From positions 47,830-111,829 of the forward strand of contig JBFIEE010000002.1 of assembly GCA_041603535.1 (NCBI GenBank): a stretch of DNA of 64,000 nt. The letters run 5' to 3'. The translations under genes and the position numbers were made by a program. This stretch comes from HB2-32-21 sp041603535 (GTDB lineage Bacteria; Pseudomonadota; Gammaproteobacteria; Pseudomonadales; Porticoccaceae). The notes under the pieces are model-generated. The model did no database searches and was not told the DNA's origin. It saw only the letters and a program-made list of their open reading frames with translations. Positions 1-8,908 of this stretch are shown here, piece after piece (position 1 is the stretch's first letter; every line of letters begins with the position of its first letter).

Positions 1-16
1 GTAGACATTAACAAAA

Positions 17-43
17 AAAACGGCATCTAGAGGATGCCGTTTT
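17..43 (-). terminator. Rho-independent terminator after the OmpA-like gene
   Basis: An 11-bp perfect inverted repeat (17-27 and 33-43, 5-base loop) is followed on the minus strand by eight T residues. It lies about 50 bases past the stop codon of the OmpA-like gene. The plus strand also has a short T/A run, so it could act in both directions. Confidence 0.9.
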
Positions 44-95
44 AAAAAAAGTGCCGAGCCTAATCGCCCGGCGCCCTGTTTTTTTCACCAGGTAG

Positions 96-1055
96 TTAGT
101 CTACCACCACCTCGGTAAAGGACAACTCACCGATTACGCGGCGGTTACGTGCCCGCCCTTCGGCAGTTGCGTTGTCTGCAATTGGACGACTTTCGCCATA
201 ACCAACAGTCGATATCCGACCTGCATCTATGCCGTAGTCCTGAGCCAGTCGCGCTTTGACAGCCGCAACACGTCGCTCAGACAGACCCTGGTTGTACTGA
301 TCACTACCCATTGAGTCAGTATGACCTTCCAGGACCAGTTCGATATCGCTTTGCGCTTTCATGGCATTGGCCACTGCTTGCAACTCGTCGCCGTAAATTG
401 CCCTTACAACCGCTTTGTCGAATTCGAACTCGACATTCAGGCGGACAGTAATAGTACGCGTCTCAGGAGCAGGCGCGGGCGCTGGGGGAGGTGTAGGCGC
501 TGGCGCAGCCTGAACGACAGGAGCCTCAACCGGGCTATTAAAGTAATAGTTAAGGGCGAGATTCAACGCGCCATCCATGTTGGACTCACTCTCGCGAACC
601 TGATGCAAAAACCGAACGTCGCTGCGGAACTCCCAATGCTTGTCCAGCATTTTTGACAGACCCAAACCTACGCTGGCCTGGGTAGTATATTCCTGGTCAG
701 AGTTGAGTGTCGGCGTGCTACCACTTTTCTGCTCATAGTAAACCGCACCCATAGTGAAGTAAGGACGCCAGCTCCTGGTGTCTTCACCAAACCAGTAATA
801 CATATCCAGTTTCGCAACTTCCAGATCGCTATTAGCGATCTCTGTACCGACGCCCAACTCAAGAGCCCAGTCGTTGAAAAAGCGATAACCGAGGTTAAGT
901 CCACCCACGATCGCTTCTTCGCCACCACCGACATAGCGGTCACTGTCGAGCGCGTATCCCGTTACTGAAGGCCCTACATAGAAGCCCTCGTTTGCATTAA
1001 CACTGAGCGCGGCTGTCAACAGCACGGCTCCTACCGTAGAAATGATCTTGCGCAT
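96..1055 (-). CDS. OmpA-family outer-membrane protein
   Basis: Probable outer-membrane beta-barrel that ties the membrane to peptidoglycan. The chosen start (MRKIIS) has a strong GAGGGG ribosome site and gives a Sec signal peptide of about 21 residues ending VNA. Residues about 22-180 alternate as expected for an 8-strand OmpA-like barrel. A proline/alanine linker (APTPPPAPAPAPE) follows, then a C-terminal OmpA domain with the peptidoglycan-binding signature YNQGLSERR and GHTDS. Length, about 319 aa, fits OmpA/OprF-like porins. An in-frame ATG 14 codons upstream would disrupt the signal peptide and lacks a ribosome site. It is monocistronic, with its own candidate promoter and terminator. The exact subfamily (OmpA or OprF) is not resolved. 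Confidence 0.93.
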   Translation of the reverse strand: MRKIISTVGAVLLTAALSVNANEGFYVGPSVTGYALDSDRYVGGGEEAIVGGLNLGYRFFNDWALELGVGTEIANSDLEVAKLDMYYWFGEDTRSWRPYFTMGAVYYEQKSGSTPTLNSDQEYTTQASVGLGLSKMLDKHWEFRSDVRFLHQVRESESNMDGALNLALNYYFNSPVEAPVVQAAPAPTPPPAPAPAPETRTITVRLNVEFEFDKAVVRAIYGDELQAVANAMKAQSDIELVLEGHTDSMGSDQYNQGLSERRVAAVKARLAQDYGIDAGRISTVGYGESRPIADNATAEGRARNRRVIGELSFTEVVVD

Positions 1056-1174
1056 ATCCGTTCCCCTCTTTATGAATGACAAGTTGATCGCACCCAAATG
1101 AACCCTGACCCAACACCGGTATGCAAGTACAGCTACTACCCCTCCAGTACCTTGCCCACCCCATCGGGCTCGCG

Positions 1175-1203
1175 ATTATACATAGTAAATTTCGTTTTAC
1201 CAG
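1175..1203 (-). promoter_or_regulatory. Candidate sigma70 promoter for the OmpA-like gene
   Basis: A perfect TATAAT -10 hexamer (1175-1180, read on minus) is preceded after 17 bases by CTGGTA, a weak -35. It lies 120 bases upstream of the OmpA start in the gap after fumarase. Confidence 0.5.
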
Positions 1204-1300
1204 TATTTATCTCCGCCACAATGTAAGACTTCAATAGCCTAAATGCAAATTTACTTTCATATTTGTTTCAATATATTAGGTACTGTTTGCAGATTTTAGA

Positions 1301-2824
1301 TCACAAAGCTTCCAGGTGCAGCGCGCGCTCCTCCATAATCCCCCGCCATTGTTGGGGGCCGCTGAGGTGGACTGAATTACCGCGACAATCCACCGCCACG
1401 GTCACTGGCATATCGACCACCTCAAACTCATACACGGCCTCCATACCCAGCTCAGCGAAAGCTACTACCTTCGCCGCAGTAATGGCTTTCGATACCAGGT
1501 ATGCGGCGCCACCGACAGCCATCAGGTAGACGGCCCTGTTATCTCGTATGGCTTCGATGGCCGCCTGGCCGCGCTCTGCCTTGCCCACCATACCTATCAG
1601 CCCGGTTTGTTCCAGCATCATGCGCGTAAACTTATCCATACGGGTCGCTGTCGTCGGACCCGCGGGCCCCACCACCTCATCGCCAACGGGGTCAACCGGC
1701 CCAACGTAATAGATAAAACGATTTCGGAAATCGACCGGCAAGGGTTCATTGTTTGCCAGCATATCAGCAATTTTTTTATGGGCCGCATCGCGCCCGGTCA
1801 ATAGCTTGCCGGATAACAAGACGGTTTCACCAGGTTGCCAGTCCTGAATAGACTGTGCGGTTACTGCATCGAGGTTAACGCGCCGGACGCTGTCACCAAC
1901 CTCCCAGGCAACTTCGGGCCAATCTTCCAACGTTGGCGGCGTGAAACTAACCGGCCCCGACCCATCAAGGGTAAAATGAATGTGCCGTGTCGCCGCGCAG
2001 TTAGGAATAATCGCCACCGCTTTGTTCGCAGCATGAGTCGCATATTCCCGAACCTTTACATCAAGCACCGTCGTCAAGCCTCCCAGTCCCTGGGCACCGA
2101 TGCCCAGGCGGTTGATGGCCGACATCAACTCCAGGCGTAGCTCTTCGCCTCGGTTCTCAGGTCCTTTCGCCACCAGCTCCTGAATGTTGATCGGATCGAA
2201 TAAAGATTCTTTTGCCATCAGCATGGCCTTTTCGGCTGTGCCACCGATACCCACGCCCAACATACCCGGAGGACACCAGCCGGCGCCCATTTTCGGAATT
2301 TGCTCCACCACCCAGTCAACAACAGAGTCCGATGGATTGAGCATGGCAAACTTTGCCTTGGCTTCGGAGCCACCACCTTTTGCCGCCACATAAATGTCCA
2401 GTGTATCGCCAGGTACCAGCTCGTAATGAATCACGGCGGGCGTATTATCGCCAGTGTTGCTCCTGGCACCATCCGGATCATCGAGAATGGATGCCCGCAG
2501 GACATTCTCGGGCAACAGGTAGGCCCTGCGCACACCTTCGTTGATCATGTCCGTTACCGACATGTCACACTGCCACTGTACGTTCATACCAACTTTGACC
2601 AATACCGTCACAATACCCGTATCCTGACAAATTGGCCGATGTCCCATGGCGCACATCCGCGAGTTCACCAGTATCTGGGCCATCGCATCCTTCGCCGCTA
2701 CTGATTCTTCTTTCAAATACGCTTCATGGACAGCGTGAATAAAATCTTTGGGATGATAGTAGGAAATGAACTGCAGGGCGTCAGCGACCCCCTGAATCAG
2801 ATCTTGCTGACAAATAACAGTCAT
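1301..2824 (-). CDS. fumA: Class I fumarate hydratase
   Basis: Iron-sulfur fumarase that interconverts fumarate and malate in the TCA cycle, cytosolic. The 507-residue chain carries the N-terminal alpha part (ICQDTGIVTVLVK, GGGSEAKAK, PPGMLGVGIGG) and the C-terminal beta part (LSGKLLTGRD, VGPAGPTTATRMD) of the single-chain FumA/FumB type. Candidate cluster cysteines are in ICQDTG, WCPPGM and NCAATRH. It follows the coiled-coil membrane gene on the same strand after about 60 bases and may be co-transcribed. Class I enzymes are oxygen-labile; no fumC is in the window. L(+)-tartrate dehydratase is a paralogous alternative, but the single-chain architecture favours fumarase. Confidence 0.93.
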   Translation of the reverse strand: MTVICQQDLIQGVADALQFISYYHPKDFIHAVHEAYLKEESVAAKDAMAQILVNSRMCAMGHRPICQDTGIVTVLVKVGMNVQWQCDMSVTDMINEGVRRAYLLPENVLRASILDDPDGARSNTGDNTPAVIHYELVPGDTLDIYVAAKGGGSEAKAKFAMLNPSDSVVDWVVEQIPKMGAGWCPPGMLGVGIGGTAEKAMLMAKESLFDPINIQELVAKGPENRGEELRLELMSAINRLGIGAQGLGGLTTVLDVKVREYATHAANKAVAIIPNCAATRHIHFTLDGSGPVSFTPPTLEDWPEVAWEVGDSVRRVNLDAVTAQSIQDWQPGETVLLSGKLLTGRDAAHKKIADMLANNEPLPVDFRNRFIYYVGPVDPVGDEVVGPAGPTTATRMDKFTRMMLEQTGLIGMVGKAERGQAAIEAIRDNRAVYLMAVGGAAYLVSKAITAAKVVAFAELGMEAVYEFEVVDMPVTVAVDCRGNSVHLSGPQQWRGIMEERALHLEAL

Positions 2825-2883
2825 GATGCGTTTCTCGCAGGTTGTGTACGACGAGCGACTTATATCCAGGTTATCTACGCGCT

Positions 2884-3696
2884 CTACTGCGCGGGCTGGG
2901 CTTGCCGCAAAGTGTTTAAAGTTTGATTGGTTTGCCGACGAAAGGCATCGATCGACTCAACAGCAGTTTCGTTTGTTTTCAGGCGACTCTCCAGGGAGCG
3001 CTGGCGCTCTTCGACCTGACGCAATCGCTGCTGCGCCCCATCAAGTTGATCAACACGCTCTGCCACTGCGTCAATCCGTGCAGTCGCCGCCAGTGAGCCA
3101 CTACCCATCTCGCTAATTCTGCCAGACAGTTTTTTGTCAGCGTCAGCTAGCGTTGCCAGATTTTTACTTAATCTCTGTGTCGCTTTATCACTCTCAGCGA
3201 CAGCTAACTGCAATGCTTCAATGGCTTTTTTATTACGATCATTAGCCACCCCCCACAATTTTTTTATCTCGGACCATTGTGTTTCCAGTTGCTTTGAATG
3301 GTCAAGCAGCTTAACCGACAGCGCTGCACCGGATTGATTCAGGGACTCATCTGTCGATTCAATCTTGCCTGCCAGTTCATCAAACCGCTGTTGCAACACG
3401 GCCTGCGCCTGACTTTGTTGCCACGCAAACCAACCCAGTCCCACCAGCCCGACGGCAAGCAAAATAACCAGAACGATTAACAGGGAGCTCCCGGTTTTAG
3501 GTTTATCAACCCTGGCAGAGGATTGCTTGCGATTGCCCTGCGAGGGGCGTCGCGAACTGTCCTGGTAATCCCCTTGCGAACGATCTTGAAAACCGCTTTC
3601 GGAGGTATTTCTACGATTATCAGCTCGCGGCGCGCGAACATCGCCGTCGCGGCGGGCAACAATGGGTTCACGGGTCTTAATCTTATCCTCTGCCAT
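2884..3696 (-). CDS. Single-pass membrane protein with long coiled coil, unknown function
   Basis: I do not recognise a characterised family. The start MAEDKIK is preferred; an ATG 11 codons upstream has no better ribosome site. Residues 1-60 are polar and rich in Arg, Ser, Asp and Gln, so probably disordered and cytoplasmic. One hydrophobic helix (SSLLIVLVILLAVGLVGLGW) spans about 64-83. The rest, to residue 270, is a heptad-like coiled coil (for example VEERQRSLESRLK). The topology suggests a bitopic inner-membrane protein with a periplasmic coiled coil, as in some envelope or division scaffolds, but that is inference only. It sits upstream of fumarase with a 59-base gap. Confidence 0.8.
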   Translation of the reverse strand: MAEDKIKTREPIVARRDGDVRAPRADNRRNTSESGFQDRSQGDYQDSSRRPSQGNRKQSSARVDKPKTGSSLLIVLVILLAVGLVGLGWFAWQQSQAQAVLQQRFDELAGKIESTDESLNQSGAALSVKLLDHSKQLETQWSEIKKLWGVANDRNKKAIEALQLAVAESDKATQRLSKNLATLADADKKLSGRISEMGSGSLAATARIDAVAERVDQLDGAQQRLRQVEERQRSLESRLKTNETAVESIDAFRRQTNQTLNTLRQAQPAQ

Positions 3697-3769
3697 AACT
3701 GACGACTCACTCAACCACCAGGTTACCATTCAGCCGCAATTATACACTGCGCCATAAAACGGAATGATA

Positions 3770-3798
3770 AAAAAACCGGCCATATAAGCCGGTTTTTT
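3770..3798 (-). terminator. Bidirectional terminator after the PuuD-like gene
   Basis: An 11-bp perfect inverted repeat (3770-3780 and 3788-3798) with A/T runs built into both arms. It gives a U-tract on either strand. On minus it ends the PuuD-like gene and separates it from the coiled-coil gene. Confidence 0.9.
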
Positions 3799-3811
3799 AA
3801 GCATACTGGGA

Positions 3812-4465
3812 TTAAAGAAACTTAAGTAGCAGGACCAGCACCACAGTCAAAGCAATACTGCAGTGGATCACACCCTTGACCGATGTCATAGGGCCCTGCT
3901 TGCCGACAATGGCATTGACCTCAAGCGCCGCAATAACTGCAAGTACCGCATACAGGCCAACACCACCGCCGTCGGCATTCAGTCGCGCAGCACCGTAACC
4001 AATATGAGGGGACGCCAACATACAGTAGGCCATGGGCGCGGAAAACAAGGTATTGGTGCGTGACGCCAACAGCGCTTTTGCGCCGGCAGATGGCTTGTCG
4101 CCTTCCACCAGGCCCAGTGCGATTTTCTGATTGGGCCAGATAATCAGCCAAACGTTAAGGAACATCAACGTGCCCATCAGCGCACCGGCAACGATGTATT
4201 CATTCATGACACCCTGCTTTTGCACGCCCAGCAGCAGCACCACGCCGGTAATAAAAGTAAACATCGCGCCCCAGCGGAACCACCACAGCGCACTGGGCGC
4301 CAGCTTCGCCTTGGCGTCGCTCAACGCTTCCGGCGACGCCTCCTTGAAATAGCCGCCCTGTATGAAGTTGAAGTAATAGAGCAGACCAATCCAGGTTATG
4401 CCGAACAACAAGTGTGCCCAGCGAAAAAGAAAATTGATGAAGTCCATCGAAGTTAAGTTTTCCAT
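3812..4465 (-). CDS. PuuD-like integral membrane protein (urate hydroxylase membrane-domain family)
   Basis: A 217-residue, very hydrophobic protein with about six predicted membrane helices, beginning near MDFINFLFRWAHLLFGITWI. The conserved tryptophan/histidine-rich first helix and LWWFRWGAMFTF segment match the membrane domain found at the N terminus of PuuD-type proteins (DUF989). In described PuuD urate hydroxylases this domain is followed by a C-terminal cytochrome c. This protein ends after the membrane part and has no CxxCH motif, so it is the short form whose activity is not established. A ribosome site (AAGGTG) precedes the start. It is monocistronic, between groEL and a terminator. 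No purine-catabolism genes are nearby. Confidence 0.8.
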   Translation of the reverse strand: MENLTSMDFINFLFRWAHLLFGITWIGLLYYFNFIQGGYFKEASPEALSDAKAKLAPSALWWFRWGAMFTFITGVVLLLGVQKQGVMNEYIVAGALMGTLMFLNVWLIIWPNQKIALGLVEGDKPSAGAKALLASRTNTLFSAPMAYCMLASPHIGYGAARLNADGGGVGLYAVLAVIAALEVNAIVGKQGPMTSVKGVIHCSIALTVVLVLLLKFL

Positions 4466-4805
4466 TCATGTCACCTTTTGTTGTTAATTGCGGTTGTTAA
4501 TTACTACTGGCAGTTCAGGGTTGTCGTGATTATTGGTTCAGCGTGGTAACGCCAGCTCAGTATCGTCGCTGTCGGACTTCGCCACCCAAAGTTTCCGCTA
4601 CGCGCAACAAACAATCACCCCAAATGCGAATAATTTAAAATCCATGCCATTTTAGACATAAATCTGGCGTAAAAAAACCATATAAAATTAGTGGCTACTA
4701 AGTTGGCCAGGAGCGCCTCCCTGGCTACCGCTGGATAACACCACCATGATACGCACATAAAAAAGCCCCGCGATTGCGGGGCTTAGCTAAAGCATCGGAG
4801 CAGGC
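4466..4805. other. Intergenic gap between PuuD-like gene and groEL
   Basis: This 340-base gap holds the groEL terminator at its right end and the presumed minus-strand promoter of the PuuD-like gene. A/T-rich hexamers occur around 4640-4690, but I cannot pick a convincing -35/-10 pair. No coding sequence is evident. Confidence 0.6.
4757..4784 (-). terminator. Terminator of the groESL operon
   Basis: Stem AGCCCCGC/GCGGGGCT (4764-4771 and 4776-4783) with a 4-base loop, followed on minus by a T-run. It lies 22 bases past the groEL stop. Confidence 0.95.
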
Positions 4806-6464
4806 TTACATCATGCCGCCCATACCACCCATGCCGCCCATACCACCCATGCCACCCATATCAGGCATGGCGGAAGCTGAGTCATCCGACGGCGCTTCAC
4901 TGATCATCGCTTCGGTAGTGATCATCAAACCGGCAATCGACGCGGCACCCTGCAATGCAGTCCGTGTCACCTTGGCCGGATCGAGAATACCCAGCTTGAT
5001 CATGTCGCCATATTCACCAGTCGCGGCATCGTAGCCGAAGTTAGCTTTGCCTTTTTTGACCTTATCGACAACCACGGAGCCTTCCTCACCGGCGTTTTCA
5101 ACAATCTGCCGCAAGGGAGTTTCCATCGCCCGACGTGCGATACGGATGCCAACAGTTTGATCGTTGTTATCGCCCTCGAGTGTTGCAATTGCCTGCAGCG
5201 CGCGGATTAACGCAACGCCACCGCCAGCCACTACACCTTCTTCGACTGCCGCTCGGGTAGAGTGCAGCGCATCTTCTACGCGGGCTTTTTTCTCTTTCAT
5301 CTCCACTTCAGTAGCGGCACCAACCTTGATAACCGCAACACCACCAGCCAGCTTGGCCAGGCGTTCCTGCAGTTTTTCACGATCGTAGTCAGAACTGGTG
5401 TCTTCGATTTCTGCGCGAATCTGATTAACACGGCCCTTGATGTCTGCAGCGGTGCCGTTGCCATCGATAATCGTGGTGTTTTCTTTACTCATGCCGATGC
5501 GCTTGGCCTGACCAAGATGCTCAAGCGTAGCGCTTTCCAGATCCAGACCCACTTCTTCGGAAATAACCGTAGCACCGGTCAACACTGCAATGTCCTGCAG
5601 CATGGCTTTGCGGCGATCACCAAAACCCGGAGCCTTACAGGCGGCGACCTTGACAATACCGCGCAGCGTGTTGACAACCAGGGTTGCCAGGGCTTCGCCT
5701 TCAACATCTTCGGCGACAATCATCAGCGGCTTGCCGGATTTTGCAACGGCCTCAAGAAGGCCCAGCAGCTCGCGGATGTTGGTGATTTTTTTATCGACCA
5801 GGAGGATATAAGGCGTCTCCAGTTCGGCGCTCATGCTTTCCTGGTTGGTAATGAAGTAGGGCGACAGGTAACCGCGATCAAACTGCATGCCTTCAACCAG
5901 GTCCAGCTCGTTTTCCAGACCCGAGCCTTCTTCAACAGTAATCACCCCTTCTTTGCCAACCTTATCCATCGCTTCGGCAATGATTGCGCCAACCTGGGCG
6001 TCGCTGTTGGCAGAAATGGTGCCAACCTGAGCAATCTCCTTGTTGTCGGTACAGGGCTTGGCCATGCGCTTGATCTCAGCAACCGCAGCGGTAACAGCTT
6101 TGTCGATGCCGCGCTTAAGATCCATCGGGTTCATACCGGCAGCTACTGCCTTGAGGCCTTCGTTCAGTATCGCCTGGGCCAGTACAGTAGCGGTCGTGGT
6201 GCCGTCACCCGCTTCGTCGGAGGACTTGCTGGCAACTTCTTTCGCCATCTGCGCGCCCATGTTTTCGAACTTGTCTTTCAACTCGATTTCTTTTGCGACC
6301 GATACACCGTCTTTGGTGACCGTTGGCGCACCAAAGGCTTTGTCCAGAATGACATTGCGACCCTTGGGGCCCAAAGTCACCTTGACAGCATCTGCCAATA
6401 CGTTCACACCAGCCATCATCTTGCGGCGGGCACTGTCGCCAAATTTCACGTCTTTTGCAGCCAT
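4806..6464 (-). CDS. groL: Chaperonin GroEL (60 kDa subunit)
   Basis: ATP-driven protein-folding chamber, a double heptameric ring in the cytosol working with GroES. The 552-residue length and start MAAKDVKFGDSARRKMM are canonical. Visible motifs include the nucleotide-binding loop LGPKGRNV and DGTTTATVLAQA, the apical-domain stretch and the C-terminal GGM repeat tail (MPDMGGMGGMGGMGGMGGMM), which projects into the cavity. It lies downstream of groES after a 63-base spacer and ends at a strong terminator, so the two form the usual bicistronic operon. A long open frame on the opposite strand is a codon-bias shadow. Confidence 0.99.
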   Translation of the reverse strand: MAAKDVKFGDSARRKMMAGVNVLADAVKVTLGPKGRNVILDKAFGAPTVTKDGVSVAKEIELKDKFENMGAQMAKEVASKSSDEAGDGTTTATVLAQAILNEGLKAVAAGMNPMDLKRGIDKAVTAAVAEIKRMAKPCTDNKEIAQVGTISANSDAQVGAIIAEAMDKVGKEGVITVEEGSGLENELDLVEGMQFDRGYLSPYFITNQESMSAELETPYILLVDKKITNIRELLGLLEAVAKSGKPLMIVAEDVEGEALATLVVNTLRGIVKVAACKAPGFGDRRKAMLQDIAVLTGATVISEEVGLDLESATLEHLGQAKRIGMSKENTTIIDGNGTAADIKGRVNQIRAEIEDTSSDYDREKLQERLAKLAGGVAVIKVGAATEVEMKEKKARVEDALHSTRAAVEEGVVAGGGVALIRALQAIATLEGDNNDQTVGIRIARRAMETPLRQIVENAGEEGSVVVDKVKKGKANFGYDAATGEYGDMIKLGILDPAKVTRTALQGAASIAGLMITTEAMISEAPSDDSASAMPDMGGMGGMGGMGGMGGMM

Positions 6465-6527
6465 GATTTCGTTCCTTATCTAAATTCTGGGTTCTATGTT
6501 AAGTGGTTGATCAGGTGATCGTTTGCA

Positions 6528-6824
6528 TCAGCCTTCAATGACACCGTAAATCTCACCTTCACTCATAATGATGAGCTCATCATCGCCATCCTTGATGGTG
6601 TTATTGTTAGTCGCGTAGCCGCCAAACAGCACCTTATCGCCAACCTTAACTGACAGTGGGTGAATGTCACCATTAGTCAACAAACGGCCTTCACCAATCG
6701 CGATAACCTCGCCCTGATTAGGCTTTTCCTTGGCTGAGCCGGGCAACAGAATACCACCGGCAGTCTTTTCTTCTTCTGCGTTACGGCGCACGACAACGCG
6801 GTCGTTCAATGGACGAATCTTCAT
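6528..6824 (-). CDS. groS: Co-chaperonin GroES (10 kDa subunit)
   Basis: Heptameric lid of the GroEL chamber. The 98-residue protein begins MKIRPLNDRVVVRR, which fixes the start although the frame is open 22 codons further up; a GGAG ribosome site precedes it. The mobile loop (EEKTAGGILLPGSAKEKP) and the roof region are intact. First gene of the groESL operon. Confidence 0.99.
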   Translation of the reverse strand: MKIRPLNDRVVVRRNAEEEKTAGGILLPGSAKEKPNQGEVIAIGEGRLLTNGDIHPLSVKVGDKVLFGGYATNNNTIKDGDDELIIMSEGEIYGVIEG

Positions 6825-6891
6825 CTCAACTTTCTCCACCTGTCTTAAAATTAAATTCCAGTGTTCGGGAAACACCCCGAAGCTGCCCACT

Positions 6892-6919
6892 ATCTTGAGG
6901 CACCAAAAAGAAAATCAAG
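6892..6919 (-). promoter_or_regulatory. Possible heat-shock (sigma32-type) promoter of groESL
   Basis: On the minus strand CTTGAT is followed 13 bases later by CCTCAAGAT, a partial match to the sigma32 pair CTTGAA / CCCCATnT. The -10 match is weak. No CIRCE inverted repeat (HrcA operator) is visible upstream of groES. The position, about 70 bases before the start codon, is right. Confidence 0.3.
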
Positions 6920-6991
6920 GCCCGCCTGTTAAAAAAACTCTCCGCAGGCCCGTTAATTATTTGAAATATCGCATATCACCGGTTTTGACCG

Positions 6992-7456
6992 TCAGTCCTC
7001 GCGACGGTACTCGCCTTCGAGCGGGGCTTTCGGCGACGAGCCCCGATCGTCGCTACCCGTCTGACCATATCCGCGCCGATAATAGCCGCTGACCAGATTA
7101 CGACCCATCAGCCGCCCGACCAGCCAGCGCCGCGGTGCCGGCAACAGCCCCGCAAAACCGAGCGCGTCGGTAAAAAACCCCGGCGTCAACAGCAGCGCGC
7201 CGGACACTGCCAGGACAATGCCTTCCAGCATCTCCTGGGCAGGGATCTCACCACTCTCCATCTTCTGCTGACCCCGCATCAAAGTGGCGAAGCCCTGGCG
7301 ACGCAACAACGCCAGCCCAACCACCGCTGTCAACAACACCAGGCCGATGGTTGGCCAGGCACCGATTACCCCGCCAACTTTGATAAGCAGCCACATTTCG
7401 GCAATTGGCACGATAATAAAAAGCAGTAGTAGAAAGCGCAATGGCAAGCTCCACAT
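6992..7456 (-). CDS. fxsA: FxsA-family cytoplasmic-membrane protein
   Basis: Small inner-membrane protein of about 154 residues. FxsA of E. coli is named for suppressing F-plasmid exclusion of phage T7; its housekeeping role is unknown. The signature N-terminal segment LRFLLLLFIIVPIAEMWLLI and the second helix pair are present, with LLLTPGFFTDALGFAGLLP following. I chose the internal start MWSLPLRF because family members begin at this helix. The frame stays open about 41 codons upstream, which would run into the divergent ampG start. A charged tail (RRGYGQTGSDDRGSS) ends the protein. It lies just upstream of groES on the same strand. Confidence 0.88.
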   Translation of the reverse strand: MWSLPLRFLLLLFIIVPIAEMWLLIKVGGVIGAWPTIGLVLLTAVVGLALLRRQGFATLMRGQQKMESGEIPAQEMLEGIVLAVSGALLLTPGFFTDALGFAGLLPAPRRWLVGRLMGRNLVSGYYRRGYGQTGSDDRGSSPKAPLEGEYRRED

Positions 7457-7594
7457 GTGGAAAATGGCGAGTCTTCGTTTTGACAATTGGGTTAAACGGT
7501 CATAATTCAAGCCGCGCTCAGGGAAAAGCGTTTTTTCCGCTAGCCCACTCCCGGACATTTGTTTAAGGTAGCGCCTCATCTGACCGAGGCAATT

Positions 7595-8857
7595 ATGGCT
7601 GGCCCTTCTTTGTGGGCGACGGTATTCAACCGCCGCATGCTGATCTGTATGTTCACCGGTTTCGCTTCTGGGCTGCCCCTGTACATCCTCATCTCCCTGG
7701 TGCCAGCCTGGTTGCGTACCGAGGGTGTAGGGTTGAAGGAAATTGGCCTGTTTACTTTAATCGGCCTGCCCTACACCTGGAAGTTTTTCTGGTCGCCATT
7801 CCTGGAGAGGTACCCGCTGCCGCTACTGGGCCGACGCCGCGGCTGGATGTTGGCCACCCAGCTGGCCTTATTGCTGAGCATTGCCTGCCTACCTTATTTC
7901 GACACCGACGAGGAACTGTGGTCCATCGCCTGGCTGTGCGCGCTCATTGCGTTTTTTAGCGCAACCCAGGACATCGTCATCGATGCCTATCGACGCGAAT
8001 TGCTGCCCGATACCGAACTTGGCCTGGGCAACGCGCTCCACGTCAACGCCTACCGCATCGCGGGGCTGGTGCCAGGCTCCATTGCGCTGATCCTCGCCGA
8101 CTACCTGCCCTGGGAAACCGTCTTTCTGATCACCGCGGGTTTCATGTCGGTGGCCATTCTGTTCACCCTGTCGATTGCCGAACCCAAACACCCACAGCCC
8201 TCACCCCCGTCGCTACGCGATGCCGTGACGGAGCCGTTTGTGGAGTTTTTCCAACGGCAGGGAACCTCGCAGGCACTGCTGGTACTGAGCTTCATGTTCC
8301 TGTACAAGCTCGGCGACAATCTCGCCACGGCGCTGGCGACACCCTTCTATATAGACATGGGATTCGAACTGTCGGAAATTGGACTGGTGGCCAAGCACGC
8401 AGCATTGTGGCCGATGATCATTGGCGGCCTCAGCGGTGGCCTGTTAATGATCAAAATAGGCATTAACCGGGCATTGTGGATTTTCGGTGGTATTCAAATG
8501 CTCTCCATTCTCGGTTTCGCACTGATGGCCCGTGTCGGTGAAGGGATCTGGCTGCTGGCCCTGGTTATCGGCTTTGAATACCTCGGCGTAGGCCTGGGTG
8601 CAGCGGCCTTTATCGCCTTTATCGCCCGCTGCACCAGCCGCGCCCACACTGCCACGCAACTGGCGCTGTTAACGGCATTAACTGCTGTTCCCAGAACCGT
8701 CGCCAATGCCAGTACCGGCTTCATCGTTGAACAGATTGGCTGGGAGCTGTTTTTTTACGGCTGCACGCTCGCTGCACTGCCGGGTATGATGTTGCTGAGC
8801 AGAGTCGCACCCTGGCATGAACGGGGCACCGACCAGTCAGGCAATTCGACAACCTGA
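7595..8857 (+). CDS. ampG: AmpG-type muropeptide permease (MFS)
   Basis: Proton-driven importer of GlcNAc-1,6-anhydroMurNAc peptides, moving cell-wall turnover products from periplasm to cytosol. About 420 residues with around 12 membrane helices. The N-terminal FTGFASGLPLYILISLVPAW, the loop GRRRGWML and the ATQDIVIDAYRRELLP segment are characteristic of the AmpG branch. The start MAGPSLWATVF is favoured by a GAGG ribosome site just upstream. It is divergent from fxsA. ampD and ampE lie 1.7-3.6 kb downstream on the other strand, so three muropeptide-recycling functions cluster here. A generic MFS transporter is the alternative. Confidence 0.88.
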   Translation: MAGPSLWATVFNRRMLICMFTGFASGLPLYILISLVPAWLRTEGVGLKEIGLFTLIGLPYTWKFFWSPFLERYPLPLLGRRRGWMLATQLALLLSIACLPYFDTDEELWSIAWLCALIAFFSATQDIVIDAYRRELLPDTELGLGNALHVNAYRIAGLVPGSIALILADYLPWETVFLITAGFMSVAILFTLSIAEPKHPQPSPPSLRDAVTEPFVEFFQRQGTSQALLVLSFMFLYKLGDNLATALATPFYIDMGFELSEIGLVAKHAALWPMIIGGLSGGLLMIKIGINRALWIFGGIQMLSILGFALMARVGEGIWLLALVIGFEYLGVGLGAAAFIAFIARCTSRAHTATQLALLTALTAVPRTVANASTGFIVEQIGWELFFYGCTLAALPGMMLLSRVAPWHERGTDQSGNSTT

Positions 8858-8908
8858 CTTACCATCACAAAACTCAAAAATCCACAAAGCCCGCATGAGA
8901 CTAGCGAC

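Noticed and set aside
5262..6518. 418-codon frame on the plus strand
   Set aside because: Antisense to groEL in full; codon-bias shadow with no domain.
6850..6990. CIRCE element (HrcA operator) before groES
   Set aside because: No TTAGCACTC-N9-GAGTGCTAA pattern is present.
8361..8380. GGGATTCGAACT resembling a tRNA T-loop
   Set aside because: Lies inside ampG in frame and no cloverleaf surrounds it. No tRNA gene was found.
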